The notes beneath the pieces were generated by a model. The model did not search any database and was not told where the DNA came from. It was given only the letters and a program-made list of their open reading frames with translations. The position numbers were made by a program, and so were the translations under genes. A stretch of 64,000 nucleotides of DNA from Hyphomicrobium_A sp963782555 (lineage in GTDB: Bacteria > Pseudomonadota > Alphaproteobacteria > Rhizobiales > Hyphomicrobiaceae): positions 62,001-126,000 of the forward strand of contig CAWAKB010000001.1 of assembly GCA_963782555.1 (NCBI GenBank). Reading direction: 5' to 3'. Positions 1-10,351 of this stretch are shown in pieces; positions within the stretch are counted from its first letter, which is position 1; each line of letters opens with the position of its first letter.

Positions 1-2287
1 GCAGCCCCACCAACACCGTCAGCTCCATTGTCACCAGACCGGCCAACAGCAGCGGCACCAGCGTCACCAGCACGTCGCTCACGCGCCGAAGCGCGACGAA
101 GAGGATCAGCGTGATGGAAGCGAGGGCAAGGCCGCCCGCCTCGAGAAAAGCGCGGACGACGGCGTCGGCCAATTCCTGGATGAGAATGGGATCGCCGGTG
201 GCCTCCGGAGCCACCGCCAATACGGCGGTAACGAAGCGCTTCAACGTCTTATTGTCGTTGGCATCGCCCTTGGGCGCCACCTCGACGCGCGCCCGGCCAT
301 CCGCCGTTAGCCAGTCGCGCTTGAGATCCTGCGGCAGCGTCGCGATGGAGACGGGCTCGGGCTTGAGCGCGCTGCGGATCTCATTGAGATTGGTATCGAG
401 ACCTGCCATCAGCTCTTGCCCGATCGCGAGCCGGCGGCTGGGCGCTACGACGGCGAGCTGCGAGAGCGCCGCCGCCACGCGCAAGGCAAGCGCGGCTGGC
501 TTACCGCTTCCGCGCGCCTCGACGAACGCATCGCTTGCCTCGATGAGCGCCTGAACGGTGTCGTCGTCGCTCGGGTGGGGTTTGGTCTCGGGAGGATCGA
601 GCGTGGGGTCGAGCAGGCTCGCGGCATCGGCGATGGTGGCGAGCTTTTCGTCCTGAGCCTCCGGAACGAAGCTCTTCAGTGTAACCGTGCGGGCGACCTC
701 CGGCAGCTGGTCGAGGCGATGCGCCAGCGCGCTGGCGTCCGCCAGCGATGGCGTAAGCACGTCGATGGTATTGGGCGACGTCGCCGGGTCCTTCATCAGG
801 TCCAGCATGGTTGCGACCAACTCGACCTTGGCGCTGCGCAAGTTGAGTGGATTGAAATCGAACCGCAGGTGCTGCAGCAGCGGAAGGCCCGCGACGACCG
901 CAAGTCCGGTCACGACGAGAACCGCACGGCGGTGGCGTGCGAGAAAATCGTCGACGGGCTCGAGCCTGCGATATCCGACCTCGCGCGCCTCCCCCGGCGG
1001 CTTCAAGATCATCAACAGGGCGGGAAGCAGCGTGATGCTGGTCACGAACGCGATCAGCATGCCGGTGCCGGCGATGAGGCCGAGCTCGGAAACGCCGCGG
1101 TAGTCGGTCGGGACGAAGGCGTAGAAGCCGGCCGTGGTGGCGGCCGCAGCGAGAGCGAGCGGCGTGCCGACCCCGGCGGCGGCGGTCGTCAGCGCCGCGC
1201 CGAGATCGATCCTGTTGTACCGCTCCTGACGATAGCGCACCGAGAACTGAATGCCGAAGTCGACGCCGATGCCCACGAAGAGCACCGCGAAGGCGACAGA
1301 TATGAGGTTCAGCGCGCCGACCATCGCCAGCCCGGCCGCCGCCGTTATGGTGAGCCCGACCAAGAGGCTCAAGAGCACGGCGAGAATGATCCGGCCGCGA
1401 GCGCAACGCGAGCCACAGGATCAGGATCACCACAGCGATCGTAATTGCGCCGTTGAGCACGGCACCGTCGGCGACGGTGGCGAATTCCTCATCCGCCATC
1501 GGTACCGGGCCGGTGAGGCGCACTGAGACGCCGCGGTCGGGAACGAGAGCGAGGCTTTGCGCCGTGGCGCGGATGACGTCGGTGGCAGCGGCGCCGGGCT
1601 CGAGTGCGCTGTAGTCGAGGATCGGTTTGACGACGATGAAGCGACGCAGCCGCTGCGCAGCCGGCGCGTCGCCCGTCATCAGCTCGCTCCACGAGAAAGC
1701 GGCCTTTCGGTCGGCAAGGAGAGCCTCGAGCGTAGCGGCGATCCGCGCCAGCGGCTTGGTGAACTGGTCGAACTCGATGCGGCCGGCTTTCATCCCCGCC
1801 GGAATGAAGGACAACGCGTGCGCGAAGCCGCGCAAGGTCGGATCGGCCGCCAGCGTGGCAAGGAACGGCTGCGCCCTGATGAGCTGCTCCGTGGTCTGGG
1901 CGACCTCTTTGGTCGGGAGGAACAGCAGGCCGTTGTGCTCGAAGAAGGGGCCGGCATCGGGCTGGCGCACCGATTGGATGTGCTCCCGCTGCTTCGCGAG
2001 CGGCCTGCGCCAGGGTGCGCGCGGCACTGCTAGCGCGCTCCGGGGTGGCCGCGTCCACGACGACGACGATCGTGTCTGACTGTTGCGGAAATGCCGCATC
2101 GAACTGGATTTCTCGCTGGCGCCAGGGCAGGCGCGGCGAGATGAGTTGGCTCGTGTCGGTGCTGATTGCGAAATTCTCGTGCGACGTAGTGGGCGCGCCC
2201 CGCCGTGACGATCATGGCAATGACGACGACAAGCCAGGAGAAGCGGCAGGACGCCTTTACCACGCTAACGATGACCGCATTCAGCAT
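1..2287 (-). CDS. hpnN: Hopanoid transporter HpnN (MMPL/RND family), 3' end off window, frame-broken
   Basis: RND-family inner-membrane protein that moves hopanoids towards the outer membrane. The start is ATG at 2287, followed by a charged residue and a first membrane segment (FSWLVVVIAMIV). The large periplasmic loop that follows reads with family-typical text (ISTDTSQLISP, FPQQSDTIVVVVDAA, SFIPAGM). The second membrane segment begins near 1450. Three reading-frame changes are needed, near 2180, 2000 and 1398, and each restores coherent family sequence. About 760 of the usual 860-880 codons lie in the window; the C-terminus is beyond base 1. It is divergent from ispH across a 289-base gap that should hold both promoters. 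Identity is solid; the frame breaks are probably indel errors. Confidence 0.85.
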
Positions 2288-2576
2288 CTGCGAGCCGTCT
2301 TTATGGGCTATAGGGCGGGCGTGAGTAGATGCCCCGGTTGAGAGCGGGCGCGTTGCGGCGCCGCCGGATTTTCCGGTAACGAGCCTGTAAGCTGGTTCGC
2401 GGCAGATCGCGATCATGGCTGGGCAGAAGAGTTAAATCTGAGCATTGTCAGCTATAGTACCTGCCGCCGGGTGACAGATCGGTCATAATGCTGCACCATT
2501 CATGCTCGTTCTGCGGGGCAACGCGGGGGCCGCGGCCTGCCGGTGGCGGGCCAGGGGTCGAGATGGGACAAAACCC

Positions 2577-3508
2577 ATGAAGGTCATATTGGCGCAACCC
2601 CGCGGCTACTGCGCGGGCGTGGTACGAGCCATCGATATCGTGGAGCGCGCGCTCGAGATAGTACGGCTGCGCCGGTCTACGTGCGCCACGAGATCGTTCA
2701 TAATCGGCACGTCGTCGAAGGTCTGAAGGCCAAGGGTGCGCGCTTCGTCGAGGAGCTTTCCGAGGTCCCCCCGGCGCCGTCACCATCTTCAGCGCGCACG
2801 GCGTGTCGCGCGCCGTCGAGAACGACGCCGGGGTGCGCGGCCTTTCGGTGCTCGACGCCACCTGCCCTCTCGTGGCGAAAGTCCACAAGGAGGGCCAGCG
2901 TTATATCGACAACGGCCGCACCGTGGTCCTCATCGGCCACGCCGGCCATCCCGAGGTCGAGGGCACCATCGGCCAACTCAGCGGGCCCGGTGCACCTGGT
3001 GCAAGATCAGACAGACGTGGCAGCACTCGACATCCCGACTCGATACCCCCGTCGCCTACATCACGCAGACGACGCTCAGCGTCGACGACACACGCTCGAT
3101 GATCGAAGCGCTATCAAGGAGCGCTTCAGCGACGTCACCGGACCGGATACGCGCGACATCTGCTACGCCACGCAGAACCGCCAGACTGCCGTGCGGGAGC
3201 TGAGCACGATGGTCGACCTCATCCTCGTCGTCGGTGCCAGCAACAGCTCCAACTCCAATCGTCTGCGCGAGATCGGGGCCGAGGCGGGAGTTCCGAGCTA
3301 CCTTGTGGCGGACGGCAGCGAAGTCGATCCGAGTTGGTTTGTCGGCAAGTCGACGATCGGCATCACGGCAGGCGCATCGGCGCCGGAGGTTCTGGTTAAG
3401 GACGTGATCAATGCGCTTCGCGCCATTGGTCCGGTGGAGGTCGAGACACTGGCGGGTGTCAGGGAAAGTGTTGAGTTTCAGCTGCCGCGCGAACTCGCCA
3501 ATGCTTGA
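2577..3508 (+). CDS. ispH: 4-hydroxy-3-methylbut-2-enyl diphosphate reductase (IspH/LytB), frame-broken
   Basis: Last enzyme of the MEP isoprenoid pathway, a cytoplasmic 4Fe-4S protein making IPP and DMAPP, the building blocks of squalene and hopanoids. The start is ATG 2577 (MKVILAQPRGYCAGV). The three cluster cysteines are visible in RGYCAGV, DATCPLV and ICYATQNRQ. The C-terminus (SNSNRLREI, ITAGASAPEVLV) is typical. Five frame changes are needed, near 2665, 2770, 2990, 3040 and 3112. Length (about 310 codons) is normal for the family. The gene is normally essential, which argues that the frame breaks are sequence errors. It sits 46 bases upstream of hpnH in the same direction, a common pairing in hopanoid producers. 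Confidence 0.9.
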
Positions 3509-3554
3509 CCGGCACTGCGCCGGCGCGCGCGCAACACTGGGATAAGGGGCACCG

Positions 3555-4707
3555 GTGGGTATTCCGCTAAATCAGGTTCTCTCGATCGGAGGCTACATTG
3601 TCGCCCAACACTTGAAGGGGCGCAAACGTTACCCTCTCGTGTTGATGCTGGAGCCGCTGTTTCGCTGCAATCTCGCATGTGCCGGCTGCGGCAAGATCGA
3701 CTATCCGGAAAAGATTTTGAACCAGCGGCTGTCGGTCGACGACTGCATGGGCGCGATCGACGAGTGCGGCGCGCCAGTCGTCGTGCTCGCCGGAGGCGAG
3801 CCGCTGCTCGCACAAGGAGCTGCCGCAAATCGTCGAGGGCGCGCTTGCCAAGGGCAAGTTCGTGACGGTGTGCACCAATGCGCTGCTGCATGGACAAGAA
3901 GCTCGACCAGTATCAGCCGCACAGCCGCTTCAACTGGTCGGTGCATCTCGATGGCGACGAGGAGATGCACGACAAGTCCGTGTGCCAGAAGGGCGTCTAC
4001 CCCCGCGCCGTCGCGGCGATCAAGGAACGCGAAGGCGAAGGGCTTTCGCGTCAACATCAACTGCACCCTCTTCAGCGATGCGCAAGCCCGAGCGCGTCGC
4101 CCGCTTCTTCGACAACGTCAAGGCGCTCGGCGTGGGCGGGATCACGATCTCGCCCGGCTATGCCTATGAGCGGGCGCCCGACCAGCAGCACTTCCTCAAT
4201 CGCGCACGGACCAAGCAGCTGTTCCGCGATATCTTCCGCCAAGGACGCGGAGGCAGGGCGTGGCCGTTCTTCCAGTCGGCGCTGTTCCTCGACTTCCTGG
4301 CCGGAAACCAGACCTATCATTGCACGCCGTGGGGAAACCCGACGCGCACCGTGTTCGGCTGGCAGCGGCCCTGCTACCTGCTCGGCGAGGGCTACGCCAA
4401 GACCTTCAAGGAGTTGATGGAGGAGACCGACTGGGACGCCTACGGCACCGGCAACTACGAGAAGTGCGCCGATTGCATGGTGCACAGCGGCTTTGAGGCC
4501 TCTGCCGTGGTCGACGCGGTCAAGAGGCCATGGAAGCTTGCGGCCTTGGCGCTCAGGGGCGTCAAGACCGAGGGTCCGATGGCGCCCGAGATCCCGCTCG
4601 ATAGCCAGCGACCGGCCGAATACGTCTTCTCGCGCCACGTCGAGCGCAAGCTAGCGGAGATCGAAGAGGCCGAGGCCCGGCCCCAATCGCCGGTGGCAGC
4701 GGAGTAG
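3555..4707 (+). CDS. hpnH: Adenosylhopane synthase HpnH (radical SAM), frame-broken
   Basis: Radical SAM enzyme that joins the 5'-deoxyadenosyl group to diploptene to give adenosylhopane, the first step of extended hopanoid (C35) synthesis. The start is GTG 3555 (GIPLNQVLSIGGYIVAQHL). The cluster motif CxxxCxxC appears as CNLACAGC, and the glycine-rich SAM motif as LAGGEPLL. The C-terminal cysteines in NYEKCADCMVHSGFE are typical of the family. Four frame changes are needed (near 3812, 3892, 4032 and 4086), all by the same single-base step. The last 57 bases overlap the 3' end of the convergent hpnG. The product is the substrate for HpnG encoded next door. Confidence 0.9.
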
Positions 4708-5349
4708 CGCGCAGAATACGCGCGGCCCGCATCGGCAGCGACGCGGACGAGCTGCGCAATCTGAGCGGGATCTTTGCCGAGCGAGCCCAGCACCGCTCCA
4801 ACATCTGTGGTCCCGTCGGTCCGCATGCCGGCGAGCGCGGCCGGAGGCAAACCGCGCTCCTGCGGGTCGGCGACGACGCGAAGAATCGGCGAACGGAAGC
4901 CCATGCTTTGCGGCAACACGCGCTGCAACGTGGCTTTCCATGTCGGCAGCTGCGGCACCCGTTGCCTCAAACAGCGCCTGCTTCTGCGATTGGGTGACGA
5001 GCGGCCGGTCGACGCCGGCGATAGCGACGATCTCGGATCCGCCGAGCTTCGCCTGCAAACGCGCAGCCCATGCCGCATCGGCGCGATAGGACGCGCTCTC
5101 ATGCACCACCTCGCGGCCAATGAGGCAGGCGCCTGGCCTCAGATCGTGTCTGAGCGCTCCGGCCATGCCGAAGCTGATGACGCCGCAGCAATCGCCAGCG
5201 ATCGCGCGCTCGATCAGTCTCTCAAGTCCTGCGGTGTCGCCGCCCCCGGCAACGGCTCTCGTTCGGGGCGATCGCTCAGCGATGCGTGCTTCCGCCCGCA
5301 GGCCCGTTGCGGCGAGCACATACCCGCTCGTCGTCGCCTCGAGGCTCAC
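4651..5349 (-). CDS. hpnG: Hopanoid nucleosidase/phosphorylase HpnG, frame-broken
   Basis: Purine-nucleoside-phosphorylase-like enzyme that removes adenine from adenosylhopane to give ribosylhopane or its phosphate. The start is GTG 5349, overlapping the shc stop as GTGA, so translation is probably coupled. Visible family text: ATTSGYVLAATGLRAEARI at the N-terminus, CCGVISFGMAGAL (glycine-rich phosphorylase loop), AAAADMESHVAARVA (the ADMES substrate motif). After LPFA the frame changes near 4895 (continuing ILRVVADPQ) and again near 4715, ending LLRCHRRLGPGLG. Length of about 232 codons fits the family. The last 57 bases lie opposite the end of hpnH. It is the final gene of the hpnABCDE-shc-hpnG operon. 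Confidence 0.87.
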   Translation of the reverse strand: MSLEATTSGYVLAATGLRAEARIAERSPRTRAVAGGGDTAGLERLIERAIAGDCCGVISFGMAGALRHDLRPGACLIGREVVHESASYRADAAWAARLQAKLGGSEIVAIAGVDRPLVTQSQKQALFEATGAAAADMESHVAARVAAKHGLPFADSSRRRRPAGARFASGRARRHADRRDHRCWSGAGLARQRSRSDCAARPRRCRCGPRVFCALLRCHRRLGPGLGLFDLR

Positions 5350-7337
5350 ATTCCGACCGCAACGGACCTGACGTTGGCCGCCTTCAAGTTGGCGAAACGG
5401 GCGAGCGCCCATAGCGGGAAGAATTTCGCGTACCCGTGGTAGCGCAGATAAAAGACGCGCGGGAAGCCGGTTGCGGTGAACCGCTGCTCGTTCCAGAAGC
5501 CGTCCCCGGCCTGATGTGCCATCAGATAATCGATGCCGCGCTCGACCGCCGGATTGTCGATCTCGCCCGCCGCCATCAGCCCGAGCAGGGCCCATGACGT
5601 CTGCGAGGCGGTGCTTGGCGCAGGCTGGTAGCCCTTGTAGTCGAGCCGGTAGCTGTCGCCGTCCTCGCCCCAGCCGCCATCGGCATTCTGGATTGCCAGC
5701 AGCCATCGCACGGCCTTTTGCACCTCCTCGGCGGCGCAATCGATGCCGGCCGCGTTGAAGGCGCACAGCACCGACCAGGTCCCGTAGATGTAATTCATGC
5801 CCCAGCGGCCGTACCAGCTTCCGTCCTTCTCCTGCGTGCGCTTCAGGTAGGCGATGGCCTTGTCCAGCGGCTCGCTCTTGCCTGATCCGTCGCAAAGCTG
5901 CGCGAGCATGGAGGCGCAGCGTGCCGTCACGTCCGCCGTTGGCGGATCGAGCAGCGCCCCGTGGTCGGAGAAGGGGATCTGGTTGAGATAATGATAGGTG
6001 TTGTCGGCGTCGAACGCCCCCCAACCGCCGTTTTTGCTCTGCATCCCCTCGACCCATTCGCGGCCGCGCTCCATGGCCTCCCGATATTCGGAATGGCGTT
6101 CCTCGGGGATGTGCTTGGCGGCGCGGTCCATGGCCATGACGACGACCGCGGTATCGTCGACATCGGGATAGTGCGGATTGGCATATTGAAAGGCCCAGCC
6201 GCCCGGCCGCAAGTTTGGCCGTGTCGCTGACCAATCACCGACCGTGTCGAGGACCTGCAGCGGCTTCAGCCACTCGAGGCCGCGCTGGGCACACGTCTCG
6301 GCATCCACGCCACCGACCTCGAGCAGCGCATGTGTCGCCAGAGCCGTATCCCATACCGGAGACAGGCACGGCTGGCAGTAGGCTTCGTCGTCCTTGACGA
6401 CGAGGAGCTTCTCGAGCGAGGAGCGCGCAATGATGAGGTCCGGGTGGTCGGCAGGGTAGCCGAGCGCGTCGAACATCAAGACCGAGTTGGCCATGGCCGG
6501 GAAAATGGCGCCGAGCCCATCCTCCCCGTTGAGCCGCTCCGTGACGAAGCGTCGCGCTTTTCCGATGGCGAGCTTGCGCGTCATCTGGGGGAAGTACGGC
6601 TCGAGTGCGCGCAAGATGCGATCGATGGCGCCGAATATCCCGGACCAAGGCCAGGTCTGGTGCGGGCCTTTGGGCCAATGCTGCACGTCCTCGGGCGGCG
6701 TGACGAACAATTCATCGATGCCCACGCCCTTGGGATTGCTGGCTCGCGGTTTCAGCGCGTTGAGGACGGTGAGCGGCACCAGCACCGTACGTGCCCAGTA
6801 GGAGATCTTGTCGAGGTGGAAGGGAAACCACCGCGGCAGCAGCATGATCTCGACCGGCATGACGGGGACGCCGCGCCAGGGAATGGCCCCATAAAGTGCA
6901 AGCAGGTTGCGGGTGAAGACGTTGCTGTTGGCGGCACCGCCCTGGGAGAGGATCCACTCGCGCGCCCGCACCATGTGCTCGGCGTCGACCGGAGTGCCGA
7001 TCATCTTCAGAGCGAAGTAGCCTTTGACGCTGGCGCTGACGTGGGAAGCCCCCTCATGAAACAGCGGCCAGCCTCCGTCGGGCGACTGGATGCGGCGCAA
7101 GTAGGCCGCAATCTTCGCTTCGAGCTCGCCATCGACGGGCTCGCCCAGATAGTGGCGCATCAGCACGTACTCGGCCGGGATCGTCGCATCGGCCTCGAGC
7201 TCGAACACGAAGTGCCCATCTTCGCGCTGCAGCTCGATGAGCGCACGCGACGCCGAGCGGATCGAGGCGTCGAGCTGCTCGGCGGAAATGTGCTGTGGCG
7301 CGGCGTCGTCGGCTGGCGTTGCGCGAGCCCCCATCAT
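5346..7337 (-). CDS. shc: Squalene-hopene cyclase (HpnF)
   Basis: Membrane-associated class II triterpene cyclase converting squalene to hopene and hopanol. The 663-residue frame is intact and of normal length. The catalytic acid motif DxDD is seen as DVDD at residues 392-395. Several QW-type repeats are present (QSPDGGWPLFHEG near the N-terminus, SKNGGWGAFD, EKDGSWYGRWG, QNADGGWGEDGD). The N-terminus reads MMGARATPADDAAPQ, so either of the first two methionines could be used. It follows hpnE after a 37-base gap, the only real gap inside the operon, and its stop overlaps the hpnG GTG start. It is the committed step of the pathway. Confidence 0.96.
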   Translation of the reverse strand: MMGARATPADDAAPQHISAEQLDASIRSASRALIELQREDGHFVFELEADATIPAEYVLMRHYLGEPVDGELEAKIAAYLRRIQSPDGGWPLFHEGASHVSASVKGYFALKMIGTPVDAEHMVRAREWILSQGGAANSNVFTRNLLALYGAIPWRGVPVMPVEIMLLPRWFPFHLDKISYWARTVLVPLTVLNALKPRASNPKGVGIDELFVTPPEDVQHWPKGPHQTWPWSGIFGAIDRILRALEPYFPQMTRKLAIGKARRFVTERLNGEDGLGAIFPAMANSVLMFDALGYPADHPDLIIARSSLEKLLVVKDDEAYCQPCLSPVWDTALATHALLEVGGVDAETCAQRGLEWLKPLQVLDTVGDWSATRPNLRPGGWAFQYANPHYPDVDDTAVVVMAMDRAAKHIPEERHSEYREAMERGREWVEGMQSKNGGWGAFDADNTYHYLNQIPFSDHGALLDPPTADVTARCASMLAQLCDGSGKSEPLDKAIAYLKRTQEKDGSWYGRWGMNYIYGTWSVLCAFNAAGIDCAAEEVQKAVRWLLAIQNADGGWGEDGDSYRLDYKGYQPAPSTASQTSWALLGLMAAGEIDNPAVERGIDYLMAHQAGDGFWNEQRFTATGFPRVFYLRYHGYAKFFPLWALARFANLKAANVRSVAVGM

Positions 7338-7374
7338 CCCTCGATCCTTTCCACTCCGTCGCAGCGCTGCAACC

Positions 7375-8631
7375 TCATCCGAAAGCTCTGCCCATCACAA
7401 GATCGGCGGCTCGAGTGCCCGAGCGGACGGCGCCTTCAATGGTTGCAGGCAGCCCGGTCGCTGTCCAGTCGCCGGCAAGAACCAGGTTACGCCAGGCCGT
7501 CCGCGGCGCTGGGCGCCGTGCATTCTCCTGCGGCAGCGCGGCAAACGTGGCCTTTCGCTCCTTCACGATGTTCCACGGCGGCAGCGCGCCGTCGAGCCCC
7601 GTGAGCGCCGCCACCTCGCTCCAGATTTGACGAGCCAACGGCTCGCGCTCCGCCTCGACGAAGCGGTCCGCCCCGCTGACGGTAACCGACATCCGGTCTG
7701 AGAAGGCAAACAACCATTCGGTCGTCGCGTTGAGCACGCCGAGGATGCGCGGGAAACCGTTTGGTGGTGCGATCTTGAAGTGTGCGTTGAGGATGGCGCT
7801 GAACGTTCTTGGCGCCGGAAGATCCTTGACGAGCAGAGGGGCAACCCAACCCGGCACCGCTAGGATGACGGCGTCGTGGGCGCCAAGGTCGACCCTGTCC
7901 TCGCCGAAATCGAGCGCGCGCGCGCGGTCGTCGGCGAGGTCGAGCGCGCGCAGCTGATGATCGAAGCGCACTTGCGTGCCGTGCCGCTCAAGGTAGGCAA
8001 GCGCCGGATCGACGAACGCGGCTCCGAGCCCGCCTCCGGCAACGAGAGGCCGGCACGCTCGACCGCCCTTCGCCAACGTCTCGCGCACGACGGCGCCGGC
8101 GAGCGCAGCCGAGGCCGCGGGCGGCTCGGTATTGAGCGCGGCAAGAAACACAGGCCGCAGCAGGCGCTCATAGAGCGTGCCGCTGCAGGAAATGACCTGC
8201 CCCAGGCTCTGATTGCCTCTGGCGGTCAGCAATCGCGCAAGCGCCAGGTAGTCGGTGGCGCCGGTTCCCGGGACGCGCCGCTTGCTCGAAAAGATCCACC
8301 AGGGCACTGGCCCCATGTTGGGGCGCACCAGCCAGCGGTCGCCGGTGGTTAGATCGGCGAAGGGAAACTCGGCCGCATCAGGCCCGACAAGGGCATCCTC
8401 GGAGCCGATCGTTTTGAGCAGCGCTAAGGCCGCATGATTGCCCGAGAGGAGAAGGTGGTTGCCGTTGTCGATGGTAAGCCCTAGGGCCGGCTCGAAATAG
8501 GATCGGCAGCGGCCGCCGGCGTGGCGCGCAAGCTCGTGCACGACGACCTTGCGACCAGCGCCTGCGAGCGCGATCGCAGCCGACAGGCCGGCAAGACCGG
8601 CCCCTATGATGTGGACGGTACCGTTCGCCAT
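7375..8631 (-). CDS. hpnE: Hydroxysqualene dehydroxylase HpnE (FAD oxidoreductase)
   Basis: Flavoprotein reducing hydroxysqualene to squalene, third step of the HpnCDE squalene route. The chosen start is ATG 8631, which overlaps the hpnD stop as ATGA; an ATG ten codons upstream is in frame but would sit inside hpnD. The N-terminus has the dinucleotide-binding motif IIGAGLAGLSAAIALAGAG, and the C-terminus has the second FAD motif (VLAGDWTATGLPATIEGAV). It is 418 residues, normal for the amine-oxidase-like family. It is followed by shc. Confidence 0.93.
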   Translation of the reverse strand: MANGTVHIIGAGLAGLSAAIALAGAGRKVVVHELARHAGGRCRSYFEPALGLTIDNGNHLLLSGNHAALALLKTIGSEDALVGPDAAEFPFADLTTGDRWLVRPNMGPVPWWIFSSKRRVPGTGATDYLALARLLTARGNQSLGQVISCSGTLYERLLRPVFLAALNTEPPAASAALAGAVVRETLAKGGRACRPLVAGGGLGAAFVDPALAYLERHGTQVRFDHQLRALDLADDRARALDFGEDRVDLGAHDAVILAVPGWVAPLLVKDLPAPRTFSAILNAHFKIAPPNGFPRILGVLNATTEWLFAFSDRMSVTVSGADRFVEAEREPLARQIWSEVAALTGLDGALPPWNIVKERKATFAALPQENARRPAPRTAWRNLVLAGDWTATGLPATIEGAVRSGTRAADLVMGRAFG

Positions 8632-9470
8632 CAAAGCAGGCCGTGACGCAGGATCGCCCATAGGACCTGCGGTCTTGAGTGGTGCAGCTTCTTGCGCGGC
8701 GCCTGCCAGCCCCGCAAGACGAGCTTGTCGAGCATGGGGCGATAGACGGCGGCCATCAGGCGCGGCGAGCGAACGCTGTTGCGCTGGCAGCGCGCCATGA
8801 TGTTTTCGGCCTCCTCGAAATGCGCCCGCGCGCGTGCGGCGACGATGCGACAGGCGGAATCAAGCGCGGGACTGGCGAGCACCTCGGTGATGCCGGCATC
8901 GCCGATGCCGGCTTCGGAGAGAGCCTCGCGCGGCAGGTAAAGACGTCCGATGGCGGCATCCTCGTCGACGTCTCTGAGGATGTTGGTCATCTGAAGTGCG
9001 CGTCCGAGGTGGTGGGAAAGCGCGAGCCCATTCGTCTCGTCCAATCCGAAGATCCTTACCGAAAGCCGGCCGACGGCGGAGGCCACGCGATCGCAATAAA
9101 GGTCCAGCTCCTCCCAGTCCGGTGCCCTGATGTCGCGCCGCACGTCCATCTCTATGCCGTTGATCACGGCCAGGAAATCCTCCTGCTTGAGGCCAAACCT
9201 TTCGATGGGCGACAGAAGCCCTTCTGTAAGCTTCGTCTCGCCGCGGCCAGTATAGAGGCGGTCGATATCCCGCTTCCATCGGTCGATCGCCGCCAGCTGG
9301 TCCGCCTGAGGGCCGCCCTCGTCGGCGATGTCGTCGACCGCGCGGCAGAATGCATAGACCGCATACATCGCCTCGCGCTGTCGCGGCGGGAGAATGCGCA
9401 TTGCAGCGTAGAACGAGCTCCTCGAGGCGGCAGGAGCTTCGTTGGCGTCGGATTGCTGGGGCTGGCTCAT
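8631..9470 (-). CDS. hpnD: Presqualene diphosphate synthase HpnD
   Basis: Squalene/phytoene synthase family enzyme condensing two farnesyl diphosphates to presqualene diphosphate. The start ATG 9470 overlaps the hpnC stop as ATGA. Both aspartate-rich motifs are present: FCRAVDDIADEG near residue 45 and ALQMTNILRDVDED in the second half. At 279 residues it is the usual size. The NILRDVDED motif matches HpnD rather than HpnC, where the second motif is altered. Its product passes to HpnC, encoded just upstream. Confidence 0.94.
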   Translation of the reverse strand: MSQPQQSDANEAPAASRSSFYAAMRILPPRQREAMYAVYAFCRAVDDIADEGGPQADQLAAIDRWKRDIDRLYTGRGETKLTEGLLSPIERFGLKQEDFLAVINGIEMDVRRDIRAPDWEELDLYCDRVASAVGRLSVRIFGLDETNGLALSHHLGRALQMTNILRDVDEDAAIGRLYLPREALSEAGIGDAGITEVLASPALDSACRIVAARARAHFEEAENIMARCQRNSVRSPRLMAAVYRPMLDKLVLRGWQAPRKKLHHSRPQVLWAILRHGLL

Positions 9471-10351
9471 TGCGCATCGCTTCGCGATGGGAGATAGGGG
9501 AACATGTGCCGCGTAAAGCGGCCGGAGAGAGCGCCAACCGCGGCTCGTGCCGCAACGAGAGCGGAGGAAGCGGTGGAAAGATGCACGCGCTCGCTCAAAG
9601 GATCGCGCGACCGCAGCAGCGCGAGCAGCTCGTTTCCCAGGCGGACGATCACGGCCGTCTCCAGACCGAGGCGCCCGCTTCTGACGCGCTTGGGCAGCTC
9701 CGCGGCCTGCGGCATCAGTTGCGCGGTGCGGTCTGCGAGAGCGATCAGGCAGGCGCGCAGCTTGGGCGAGGCCCTGAACGTGGCCAGATCCTCCACACGG
9801 GCGCCATGGGCGGCAAGCGCGTCGAGCGGCAGGTAGACGCGATCGAGTGCGTGGTAATCCTTGCCGCAATCCTGCAGATGATTGATCACCTGCAGTGCGG
9901 AGCAGAGGGCGTCCGATGAGGCCCAGGTATCCTGACTTTCGCCGTGCACGTCCAAAACGAAGCGGCCGACCGGCATCGCCGAATAGCGGCAGTACCCCAT
10001 CAGCTCGTCCCAGTCGCGATAGCGGCGCTTGGTGACGTCCTGACGAAATGCGACCAGCAGCTCCAAAGCATGGCGCGGGGCAAGACCTCTCTCAGCGAGT
10101 GCGCGCCGCAGGGGAAGCGCATCGGGCGCCGCATCCGACTTGCCGACGAGGGTCTGCTCGAGCGCATCGAGAAGCGCCAGCTTGTCGGGCTCGCTGAGCC
10201 TCGGGTGATCGGCGGCATCATCGGCGGCGCGGGCGAAGCGGTAGAAGGCCAGGATCGGGCCGCGAAGGCGCGGGGCAATGAGCCTGGAGGCGACGGGAAA
10301 GTTCTCGTCGCGCTCGGTCTTCCCGGACTTGAACTCGGCACTGATCGTCAT
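9467..10351 (-). CDS. hpnC: Hydroxysqualene synthase HpnC
   Basis: Member of the squalene synthase fold that converts presqualene diphosphate to hydroxysqualene. The start ATG 10351 (MTISAEFKSGKTERDENFP) overlaps the hpnB stop as ATGA; the longer frame to 10408 would run into hpnB. The first Asp motif is FARAADDAADHP, the second reads ALQVINHLQDCGKDY, the degenerate form typical of HpnC. It is 294 residues. The protein begins with the charged DENFPVASRL segment common in this family. Confidence 0.93.
   Translation of the reverse strand: MTISAEFKSGKTERDENFPVASRLIAPRLRGPILAFYRFARAADDAADHPRLSEPDKLALLDALEQTLVGKSDAAPDALPLRRALAERGLAPRHALELLVAFRQDVTKRRYRDWDELMGYCRYSAMPVGRFVLDVHGESQDTWASSDALCSALQVINHLQDCGKDYHALDRVYLPLDALAAHGARVEDLATFRASPKLRACLIALADRTAQLMPQAAELPKRVRSGRLGLETAVIVRLGNELLALLRSRDPLSERVHLSTASSALVAARAAVGALSGRFTRHMFPYLPSRSDAQ

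Noticed and set aside
501..2099. Long minus-strand frame over hpnN
   Set aside because: Only its first ~200 codons read as HpnN; beyond about 1398 it is out of frame and Arg/His-rich, so it is not a separate gene.
1..5000. hpnN-ispH-hpnH-hpnG as pseudogenes
   Set aside because: All catalytic motifs survive and ispH is normally essential; indel error fits better.
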